Source of the DNA: Emticicia sp031378345
GTDB lineage: Bacteria; Bacteroidota; Bacteroidia; Cytophagales; Spirosomataceae
Length of the DNA stretch: 64,000 nucleotides
Direction of reading: 5' to 3'
NCBI GenBank assembly: GCA_031378345.1
Contig: JANNDY010000012.1
Span: forward strand, 1 to 64,000
A model generated the notes under the pieces. It did no database searches and had not been told where the DNA came from. It saw only the letters and a list, made by a program, of their open reading frames with translations. This document shows positions 37,501 through 48,100 of this stretch, in pieces. Position 1 is the first letter of the stretch; the number at the start of each line of letters is the position of its first letter. Both the position numbers and the translations under genes were made by a program.

Positions 37501-39131
37501 ATTCCCAAAAGATTAATAACCGATTGCAGCGAACGCTCAACCATTGATGCAACAAAATCTCCGTGTTTGACTCCATTTGTAAGCAAAAAATTAGCTAACT
37601 GATTACTTCGGTTTTCGAGTTCTTCGTAAGACAACATTTTTTCGTCTTCGATGACTGCAATATGTTCAGGAAAACAATTGACCGAAGAGTTAAAATGCTC
37701 AAGGATTGTTTGCTTATATGAGTAAAATATTTCGGTTTTATTAAAAGATGACAATAACTGTTTTTCATCTTCTGAAAGCAATACTAAACTATCTACCAAA
37801 GTAAATTCTTGGTCAATTACCTGATTGATAATGCCCTGAAAGTGATGAGCTATATTTTCGATTAGTTTGTGTTCATACGCATTTTCATTGAAATCAAGAC
37901 TAATAATTGTTTCTTTTTGGGGTATTATATTGATATTAAAATCATAATTGGTGATAGCGTAGTGGCCAGATGCCGAAACACTGAAAGTATCAGCATTATC
38001 TGCTTGCTGAGCAGCTGGGGCATTCTCAAATGCTACGATATGGTCAAATAAATTTTGTTTTAGTTGGTGGGTCGCTTGGATTTCGGTAAGAGAATAATAC
38101 TCAAACACCTCTCGTTCGATGGCTTCGTAATGTACTTTTTGTAATAATGTGCTAAAGGGCATATTACTATCATAAGCAACTCTAACTGGCACCGTATTGA
38201 TAAACAACCCTACAATTTCTTCTACTCCAGCCAATTGGGCTGGCCTGCCCGAAACCACTAAACCAAATACAATATCTCTTGTATTATTATATTTTGATAC
38301 GATTACTCCCCAAATGGTCTGCATCAAAACGCCAAAAGTTACTTTGCAACGTATCGCCAAGTTTTTCAGTTTTTCAGTTTTTTGAGCATCAATACTAAAC
38401 CTGATTTTCTTGAAAGACTTATCTTGCGTAGCCAATAACTTTAGTTTTGGCAATGAAGCAGGGGTTTCAAAGGTATTCAAATAATTTCCCCAAAAACTAC
38501 TGGCTTCTAATGTATTTTGCTTTTGCAACCATTGTATATATGCTTCATATTGTGTGGTGTCCGAGAGTAAAACATTCTTTCCGCTTTTGATTTGTGCGTA
38601 AATAGTTTCGTATTCTTGAAATAATATTGATACACTCCAAGCATCAATAATTGCGTGATGATAACTCCAAATAAACTCGAAAGACTCATCTTCGAGTTGT
38701 AAAACCGCAACTCTCATCAACGAATCTTTTGTTACATCAAAACCTCGGTTTTGGTCTTGGTTTTTGTAGAAATTCATAAAAGCCTCTCTTACTCGCAAAC
38801 ACCCTCTATTTCTAATATCTTCAAAATAGAATTCTGGTTCCCATTGTTTCAAAACAACTTGTAGGAGTTTATCTTCTTTTTTTCTACTGAAAACAGTACG
38901 GAGGCTGTCGTGTCGATGAAATAAAACCTTGAACGCCTCCTGTGCAATGGTTGGCTCGAAGTCTCCATTGATTCGGTAGCTCAATTGTCTGAAATAAATC
39001 TGTTCTGCTCCTCCTTCAAATGAAGAAAAAAGCATATTTTCTTGCATCGGCGATAACGTAAAGATATTCTTCACATTATTGATATGTAATGAGTTTATCA
39101 CGGCTGTAAAAAGTTTAGGGGGTTTACTCAA
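34569..39131 (-). CDS. NRPS subunit: C-A(X1)-PCP-C
   Basis: This protein of about 1520 residues begins with KNIFTLSPMQENMLF, a D-to-L type condensation signature, and HHAIIDA near residue 163. The A domain (about 465-960) reads DAIIITGIGK, nearly the pocket of the A domain encoded at 26.1-30.7 kb; the substrate is unassigned but large and apolar residues fit. The carrier (FFDLGGHSLKAT, about 1009) is followed by a second complete C domain (about 1069-1500, HHIICDA). The domain layout copies that of the 26.1-30.7 kb gene exactly. The start is uncertain: the TTG at 39131 overlaps the upstream gene by 8 bp, and a GTG at 39101 or later also leaves the C domain whole. The gap to the next gene is 6 bp. 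Confidence 0.9.
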   Translation of the reverse strand: MSKPPKLFTAVINSLHINNVKNIFTLSPMQENMLFSSFEGGAEQIYFRQLSYRINGDFEPTIAQEAFKVLFHRHDSLRTVFSRKKEDKLLQVVLKQWEPEFYFEDIRNRGCLRVREAFMNFYKNQDQNRGFDVTKDSLMRVAVLQLEDESFEFIWSYHHAIIDAWSVSILFQEYETIYAQIKSGKNVLLSDTTQYEAYIQWLQKQNTLEASSFWGNYLNTFETPASLPKLKLLATQDKSFKKIRFSIDAQKTEKLKNLAIRCKVTFGVLMQTIWGVIVSKYNNTRDIVFGLVVSGRPAQLAGVEEIVGLFINTVPVRVAYDSNMPFSTLLQKVHYEAIEREVFEYYSLTEIQATHQLKQNLFDHIVAFENAPAAQQADNADTFSVSASGHYAITNYDFNINIIPQKETIISLDFNENAYEHKLIENIAHHFQGIINQVIDQEFTLVDSLVLLSEDEKQLLSSFNKTEIFYSYKQTILEHFNSSVNCFPEHIAVIEDEKMLSYEELENRSNQLANFLLTNGVKHGDFVASMVERSLQSVINLLGILKIGAVYVPIDQDMPKGRAEFIIQDSAVKAFIFDKNRGVNCSNAKIISLSADKQAIALSAITRPKVVIHGTDLAYVIYTSGSTGNPKGVLIKHESIVNQVLFHNEYLSLNNEDTILQFASHGFDASIIEILMSLFVGGSLVIVDSQTKFNIPVLYDYIEKNNVTTAIFPPAFLQAFDGLKFSSLKRIISTGEAASLEVSVRLAETIDIFNGYGPTESCIGASFYKVDTEKTKFYQLYGAIPIGKPFANAQIFVLSDTNQQMPIGHIGEICVSGIGLSVGYLNQSQLTEQKFIPNPFSKNTNDKFLYRTGDLGRWNFEGNLEYIGRADEQVQIRGIRVELSEIEAVINKIEAVTQVCVNVVKADSSVQLVAYVVADDKNFNLQSIRDFGSMFLPTYMLPTHLVVMQQLPLTLNGKIDKKKLPIPVEISSGHDEMPCTDTEKTLSKIWTEVINKTDVSRSDNFFDLGGHSLKATRLISKIYKEMGVKLKLNDVFVYPTLSQMSTFIESQGRASIDIIQPFKKQDYYPLSHAQKRVWLAHQLEGGDLAYNVLTAYNLIGNLNIDAFQKTFLYIISRHEILRTNFKTIEGSPYQVVREVTDNKFVFDYIDFSETSNAEKLAKEELDRHSRVVFDLEKDSLIRVSVIKTSNQKHLFVLSMHHIICDAWSKEIITKEIINTYNTFNRKLQPSATPLRIHYKDFAAWQQQSTTEDKDYWQNQLEQYKNSVDLPLDFSRKSAQSYGGDVVYEVFSTEITEGVREIAKKYGASPFMVGLTGVYLLLHRYTEATDIIVGTTVAGRDHPDLENQIGFYINTLPLRTKFDTNETFETLLYKTKKSTLEAYKHQQYPFDKITSDLGLKKDFARSPLFDVLVELISVASALEILPQMTDVEVTEYPLKTMFSKHELAFRFFDNQDEFAISLEYNSDLFLPETIELMLSRLKIIFEAVVSNHAIQIQDLSLSNIQNSDSVFELESSFNFNF

Positions 39132-42100
39132 ACAATGAATTTAACTCGCTTTCGGAAAGCACTTCTGTAAATTTTACGGTATCATTTGCAGACTGAATGA
39201 CGGTCATTGATGGTTGTTCGGCAAAGAGTTTTGAAGTACTATTGCTCACATTAGATTTTTCAAAATCATCAACAATTTCTGCAATCGTATTATTCTTCAG
39301 GATTGTACGAATAAAAACCTTGAAGCCTTTCTCTCGCAAACGAGCCGAAATCTGTACCGCCTTGATTGAGTCTATTCCTAAAGCCCAATAATCTTCCAAG
39401 GGGCTAAGTCGGTGGTTACAAATAATTTGAAACGAATCAATGAGTGCTTTTTCTAATGATTTTTGTTGTAAACTACTTGCCGCATCATTCTCCGATTTTC
39501 CCTGATTAGAGTTTTGTTTTTCGATGAGCTTTTTCTTGTCGATTTTACCATTAAATGTGAGTGGCATTTCACTAACAAACACAAAATCGTGTGGTATCAT
39601 AAAGCTCGGTAATGAATCAATCAAGTACTTTTTTAGAGAAATCTTATCCAACTCATAGCTCGCTTTATAATACGCTACAAGTTTGCTGTTTATGTCATCG
39701 CATATAACAATTACGGCATCAATCGCTTCATACGATGCCAGCACTCTTTCTATTTCGATAAGTTCGATTCGGTAGCCATTGATTTTTACTTGTTCATCAA
39801 CTCGCCCTCTCATTATATAACTACCGTCGGGTAATTTTTTGGCTAAATCGCCCGAAGCATACACTCGTCCATATTGGGCAATTTCCAAGGCAAGAAACTT
39901 TTTGTGTGTGAGTTCTCGATTATTTCGATACCCTCTTCCGACTCCTTTTCCACCAATAAACAATTCGCCTTCCTCTACTTCTTCAAAGTTTTCGTTTAAA
40001 ATATAAATACTTGTATTGGCTATTGGTTTTCCGATGTGAATATCATCGGGGGAATCAATCAAAGCGACTGTACAACCAACTGTTGTTTCGGTTGGGCCAT
40101 ATTCATTATAAATCTGAATATTGGCATTAAGCTTTTTGAGTATCTCTACTTGGCTCGACATTAATTGCTCTCCACCCACTATCAGATGTTCGATATGCGT
40201 AGAATCGAAACCTAAATACGATAAAACATTAATATGAGAAGGCGTAAGTTTTATGGCATTTATATTTTTATTGCGTAAAAAAACTTCTTTCAAAGTATCT
40301 TCAATGTTATCATCATTCAAAATATAGATGGTATCACCTCTCAGTAATGTTGTGAATACGGGTGTTATTGATAAATCAAAAGATAACGATGTAAAGAATC
40401 CATAATTGTAGCTTTGGTTAGGCTTATAATAATAATTATTCGCCCATTCAAGGTAATTATTGAGGTTTTGATGTTCGATTTCAACTCCTTTCGGTTTCCC
40501 AGTAGAGCCAGAGGTATAAATAACGTAAGCCAAATCCGATTCTTCATTATTGATTTTTGGTGCTTCTGTTACCTGCCCAATTTTATCAATGACCCATACG
40601 TTTGAATGATGAGTAAAACCTATTTTTTTAATACTCAAAATTGCTTTCGGGTTGGCATCTTTTATAATCTCTTTGATTCTATTCTCTGGATAATTGGTAT
40701 CAATCGGTAGAAAAGCCGCACCTGATTTCAATATTCCAAGCATACTCACAAGTGCCAGCTCGGAGCGTGGTATCAAGACCGCAACTACATCATTATTAGT
40801 AACTTTGTATTGCTCAAGCAATTGCTGAGCAATAGCATTTGCTTTATTGTTTAACTCTTGATAAGACAAACTTGACTTTAAGTCGATTATAGCAGTTTTT
40901 TGTGGTGTTTGCTCTACAATTTTCTCAAACTGTTGGATAAAGTTATTTACTTCCGTGTTTTTTGATGCCATTGCTTTATCAACGAACGGTTTTAGTTCCG
41001 ATGAACCTGCTATCATGTCGTTAAGCGTATTGAGATACGTATCAAAAATATGATTTCTTTCGGTTTCAGAATAAAAATTGGGTTGATGTTTGAGGGTTAT
41101 CGTTGGAGTTTTGCCCGTATTATTTACCATAAAATCAAATAGTGCATTGGTACTTTCAAAACTCCTAATTATGGCCTCCGTCGCTTGTGTTTCATCATGC
41201 GTACCATCATAAACGTGAAAATCGACGTAACTAAAATGGATGTCAAAAAGGCTTTCGCTATGAGAGTTTTTAGCAACTGCCTTTTGTATAAGATTTAGTG
41301 GCAGTTTATCATAAGTTTTTTGTTGAATAACTTGATTTGAAATAAGTTTCACCAAAGAAATACCATCAATATCATTAGGAATATTGACTTTTAAAGGGAC
41401 AGTGTTTAAGAAACACCCTAAAACTTTATCGCTACCATCAATATCAGGTCTATTGTGCGAAACCAACCCAATCAAGACATCATTGTTTGATTGATCGTTG
41501 TGTTGTTTAATTGTATAACAAAAGGCCGCTAAATATACTTGACCAACTGGTACTTTTTGTTCTTGGGCAAATTCTACAATTTTTTGTTGAAGTACTTCGC
41601 CAATTTTTAGGCTATAATCTACTCCAGCCAGTTGCTGGGTAGATTTATCGAAACTCTTCATCGGTAATTTCGACGGCTTTGCTTTGGCAAGATGCTCTTT
41701 CCAATATTTAATGTTGGCATCATCAGATTTCACAATGGTTTGTTCGATTACATAATCTTTATACGATACATCTAATCTTTCGGGCTTGAAAGCAATGTCT
41801 TTTTTCAATTCAAAATATACATTACTGAGTTCGGTCATTAATGAGGCATTACTCCAACCATCAAGAATTGCGTGGTGAAAAATCCAAAGCAAACCAAACT
41901 CATCGGTACTTAGTTGATATATTTTTGCTCTGAATAGTCCCGATTTTTTAAGGTTAAATCCGATTTTTCTATCTCCCAAAATATACTCTTCGATAACCGA
42001 AATCTGTTGTTCTCTTGGAAAATCAGCTATGTTTTCAAATGAAATACGGATATTTTTATCGGTAAACTGGTGGACAATTTGCAATGGTTCTTCGCAAAGT

Positions 42101-45100
42101 GCAATATGAAAACTACTACGAAGAATCTCGTGTTTTTCAACCAAAAGTGCCAACGATTTTGTAAAAAGATTAAAATCAAAAGATTTATCTTTGAATTGAT
42201 AGAAAAACTGGTCTTGGTAAATGCCTTTACCTTCGTCTAAAAGATTATGATAAACCATTCCTTTTTCGATTTCACTCATTGGGTAAATATCTTCGAGGTC
42301 GGTAGGAAGAGCTTGCTGAATCTGATAGTTTTTGAGTAAGTCAGACTTAAATTTCTCCATTTTTTCTACTGCTTCGATGAGTTTTGTATTTCGATAAGTC
42401 GTGTTTTTAACTTCCGAAACCAAAGCCGATAATGTACTAATATCTTGTTTTAAATAAACATCTTTTACTTCAAGTGCAATCATAAACTCTTTATTCAATG
42501 AGTTTATCAATCGAATTGCTTTGATTGAGTCGCCGCCTAATTGAAAAAAGTTTGAGGTTAGCTTTAAACTTGCTTTTTTTAGAATTTCTTCAAATATAGC
42601 TTTTACCTTAATCTCTGTTTCATTGTGGTGCTGCTCGTTCGTTTCTAATTCGTCGGCTTCTCCTGTGAGTTGTGGCTCAATTATTTTGGCGATTTGCTTT
42701 CTATCAACTTTGCCATTGGTATTAGTTGGCATTTGATCCAACTCAATCATATATGACGGAATCATATAACTCGGCAATATATTACTCAATGCCGAAACCC
42801 AATCATCATAATTAATTTTTTTAGCATATGATGTTACATAACAACCAACCAAGTTATTCTCTGAATCTGCATCTTTATGCAGTAAAACAACAACCTGTTC
42901 GACCCCAAAAACACCCATAATAGCTCGTTCAACTTCGCCTAATTCGATTCTATAACCACGTACTTTTACTTGATTATCTTGTCGGCCTAAGTATTCAATA
43001 TTGTTATTTTCATTCCAACGGCCTAAGTCTCCACTTCGATAAATACGCCCAAAGTTTGGTACGTCCACAAATGCTTTGTTTGTTAAATCTGGCTTATTTA
43101 CATACCCTTTGGCTAAGCCAACTCCTCCAATCCAGATTTCACCTTTTATACCTTTAGGTTTAAGTTCCATTCCTTCTCCTAAAACCCAAAGACTGATATT
43201 TTGTATAGGCTTACCGATTGGTATCACTTCTTCGCTACCTGTTGTTTCATAATAGCTCACATCGACAGATGCCTCAGTCGGGCCATACAAATTGTGCAAC
43301 TTCGCCCGAACCATCTGAGAATGATGGCGTTTTACGGTTACAACACTCAGGGCTTCGCCACTCGTAAAAACTTGGCGGATAGTTCGTATTTTATTAGCTT
43401 CTAATTCTCCGATGCTTTCTAAAAACACTTGGTACATTCCTGGTACAAAGTGAAGCGTTGATATTGCATTTTTTTCAATTAAAGAAACCAAACGTTTAGG
43501 ACTATAAATATCGTCTCGCTGACAAGTAACTAACTTACCACCATAGCTTAAAGTCATAAAAAACTCCCACACTGAAACATCAAACACATAAGGCGTTTTC
43601 TGTAATACAATATCTGTTTCATTGAAACCATAGGCATTTTTCATCCACTCAATACGATTTACGATACCACGATGAGCCAATTCCACACCCTTTGGCTTAC
43701 CCGTTGAGCCAGATGTATATATTACATAGGCACTGTGTGTATTATCAAAAAGTGTTGTTGTACAACTAATCGCTTTTTCAATAACATCACTTTGGCAAAC
43801 GATGTATTTGAGTGAACTTCTTATTTCGGTGATAGATTCAGCATCAGACACCATCAGTACTTTGAGGGATGAATCTTCTATAATATATTTTTTGCGTTCG
43901 GTAGGATAATTGGTATCAAGTGGCACATAGGCAGCTCCGCTTTTAAGTATTCCGTAAAGACACGCCACCATCCAACTCGAACGCTCAACGTGCATACCAA
44001 TTTTTTCTCCGATTTGTACCTCACAATCTTCTCTAAGATAATTACCTATCTGATTCGACCATTCGTCTAATGCCTTATATGACCATTGTTTTTCACCTTC
44101 TACCAAAGCAATTGCATCGGGGGTTTGTTTTACTTGGTCGGCAAAAAGTGATACTAAAGTTGCTTGGTCAGCAAATATTTCTTCGGTCTGATTCAGCGAT
44201 ATGAGTTCCTCGGTTTCTTGTGTTGATAGGTAGTTTAATTTTGCAATTGGTGTAAGCGATTCGCTAACGGCAACTTCAATCAAATTGATAAAATGGTTTA
44301 GCATTTTATTAATTCTCTGTGCGGTATAAATTGAGCGGTCAAATTCGATACTAATTTCAGCCGTTTTATTGGATAATTCTTTCACAAAAAATGTCAAGTC
44401 AAATTTAGAGTTTTGCTCGTCTAACTCGTGAAGCGTAATTTCTACCCCCGACATCATAATTTTACTTTCGGTATTACTTGCTGCTTGATAATTAAAAAAT
44501 ACATCAAAGATGGGCGACCTACTCAAATCTCTTGAGGTAGTTATATCTTCAACCAACTTATCAAAAGGAAAATGTTGGTTAGAAAAGTCTTTGATTGTAT
44601 TGCTTTTTACTTCTTCAAGCAAGTACTTAAATCCACCTTCTGGATTGATATTATTTCGTAGAGCAATGGTGTTGATGTAGAGTCCGATTTGGCTCTCTAA
44701 ATCTGCATGGTTACGACCAGCTACGGGCGTACCCACGATTATATCTCGTTGCGAAGTATAATGATACAAAAGTGCATACAGATTTGAGAGTATTGTCATA
44801 AAAGCCGTAGCGTTATTTTCTCTCGAAAAACTTAGCACTTTTTCGTAAGTATCGGCTGAAATAAGTCCTCTTACTTGACCGCCCTCAAAAGTTCGGAGCG
44901 TAGGTCGGGCAAAATCGGCGGGTAAATCTAAAACTGGTAGCTCGCCTTCCAAACGCTTATGCCAATAATTTTTGGCAGTAGCTAAGACTGAATTACCCAT
45001 CTGCTGCTGGTGCCAATATACATAATCTTTATACTGAATCGATAGTTTCGGTAATGAAACTGGCTTTTTTTGATTAAATTTATTGTAGATTTTTACTAAT

Positions 45101-48100
45101 TCTTCAAATAATATTCTGATTGACCACTCATCGCTGATAATATGATGAATCGTGAGTATGATTGCATATTTATCTACACCCATTTTAATCAACGTACCTC
45201 TGATGAGTAAATCTTTTTCTAAATTAAAGGCCTTACTTTTCTGATGAATCAACAATTTATCCAACATACTGTTTTTTTCGTCCATGTCGGCAAAATCATG
45301 GAATTTAAGTTTGAAAGTACCTTCAGCGGCCTTTCTGATTACTTGCTGTGGATTTTCATCTACTTTAATGAAATTTGTTCTGAGTATTTCATGGCGATTA
45401 ACGATATAATCGAAGGCATTACTCAGTATGTCTATATTGAGCCGACCGCTGAGATTAAAAGCAAACGAATTATTGTATGCAACTGTACCCGCTTGAAACT
45501 GACTCAAAACCCAAATTCGGTGTTGAGAGGTTGATAAGGCATACATCTTTTTTTCTTCTATTGGTTGAATTCCGTTAGTAAATGTAATTGGTAATATACT
45601 TTCGCTTTCTTTCTTACTTACTCTTCGCTTATCTACTAAATCAGATAATTGCTGAAGCGTAGGATTAGAGAAAAAATCCTCAAAATTTAGTGTTAATTTA
45701 AAGGTTTTATTGATACGATTTATTACTTGATTGGCCATCAACGAATGACCACCCAACTCGAAGAAATCATCTTCGGATTTGATGCTTTCACATTTTAGGG
45801 TATCTTTCCAAAAATTGGTAACTTGGCTAAATGATGATAAAGCACTCTCGACATAAGTAGCCAATTGTCGAAGTGTCGGAAAATCGAATATGTCTTCAAA
45901 GTCTATTCTTAGAGAATAGAATTTGTTGATTTTATTAATAACTTGAGTTGCATTGAGCGAGTTGCCTCCCAATTCAAAGAAATTGTCTTCTACACTTATT
46001 TGGGTGATATCTTTGAGGTGTTCTACCCAAAACTCAGCAATTTTTGATTCAAATACGGATGTATTTTCCTCTATCAAAATATTGATTGATTCGGGCTTAT
46101 TGGTGTGGATTTTCGAAAGTTTTTTCGGTGTTTCACGAATCCAACATCTCACTTTTTCAAAGTTATAGGTAGGCAATTCGATTCTATATACTTCATCTAA
46201 ATTAAAAAGTGGCTTCCAATTTATATCAAAACCTGCCTCATAAAAATCCTTAATTAGTTGATTGAAAGCCGAAAGCGATTGAGTAGGCTCTGAATATTGT
46301 AGAGTAGTAATATTATTGCTGAGACATGAGCGTATTTCTCTGCCGATAGGGCAATTAGGTAAGACCGATATAAAGATTGATTTATTACTACCTTCTTTCT
46401 CAAGTAAGCGTTGTACCCTTTCCTCAATGTTTTCAATAGGTGTGAATCTTTTTTCTTCAACTTGCCCAATAGCCTCATTGAGTGAACATTCTTCCTTGAT
46501 TACATCTACAACTTTTTTACCAATGCCCACGCTTACAATATTATCAATGAGTACGCCTGAGGCTTCTAAGAGTTTATAAAAAGCGTATTGAAAGGCAAAA
46601 ACCTTGACAATTTCGTTGGGCTTAGTGGCACATAATGCCAAACATTTATGATAATTTATATTAAAAACCTTAAATCTGTTGAATGTGTTGATGTCGGAAT
46701 CTGCTATTTTAGCCACTTCGGCAAACACATAAATACATTTCTGAAGTTGAGATTGTACTACTGGTTCGGCATCAAGAGTTAATAATAATTTTGAAATCGA
46801 ATCGGCTACACAAGCAAATCGGTATTTGTAGTGTTTACGGCCTGAAAGTAAAGTAAAACTAAGGTTATCGAGTGAAATCTGTGAATTTTTAGCTAAAAAA
46901 TGTTTAAAATCAGCGATATTTCTTTTTAATCCATCGGCAGTTTTTGCACTTATGGCAAATATATTTTCTTCATATTGCGATTTTAAGACTTTGGTTTCGG
47001 GGGCTTCTTGTAAGATAACATGGGCGTTTGTTCCGCTCAAACCCATTGAGCTAACTGCCGCAATTCGTGGGGTATTGCCCGATTTTTCCCATTTTTTGTA
47101 TCTATCGTTGACATAAACTATCGAATTTTCAAAATCAATTACTTTACTCGGCTCTTCAAAATTGATTGATGGAAACAATGATTGGTGTTTAAGTGCTAAG
47201 ATAGCTTTTATTAAACCCGCCATGCCTGCTGCTATACGAGCATGGCCGATGTTTGACTTAATAGTCGATATCGGAATAAATTTCTTTTCTTGCGTATATG
47301 CTGAAAAAGCTAAATTTAGTCCACCCACTTCAATGCTATCGCCCAACTGAGTTCCCGAGCCATGAGCCTCAACGTAGCCAATTTGTGTTGGATTTAGGTT
47401 TGCTCTTTTCCATGCTTTTTGAATAACCTCCGCTTGGGCAATCGAATCTGGTGCGGTCATACTCGCTGCACGGTTTGCATTATTGTTGATTGCCGTAGCC
47501 TTGATTATTGCCTGAATATTATCATGGTCTTCGATAGCTCTTTCGAGTGGTTTTATTAATACACAAGCTACTACTTCGCCATTTGTCATGCCATTAGCTT
47601 GAGCAGAAAATGGCTTAGATTTTCCGTCAATTGAAGAAACATCAAAATCGTGTTCATTGCGAACTGGAAACAATTCAAGGTTTGCAGCACATACTAATGC
47701 TTGTTCGACATTCCCCAATACCACATCATTAACGGCATAGTGAAGTGCCACCAACGATGATGAACAAGAGGTATCAATCATTGATGCCCCTCCCGATAAA
47801 TTAAAAATACGATTGATTCGGCTGGCGATAAATTCACTAATATTACCAGTCAGAAGTGTTGGAACAAATTCATCGGCGTGTTCATAATAATTAAGTTTAG
47901 TATCTGCCACAAATACACCCGTATTTGAGCCACTGAACTCATCAATACTATATCCTGCATTTTCGATGGTTTCATAGACCGTCTCCAATAAAATTCTTTG
48001 GTGAGGGTCCATCGTGATGGCTTCACCGAGAGAAATATTAAAGAGCGAATAATCAAACACATCAATTCCTTCGATAAACCCCTTCCGAGAATACTCCATA

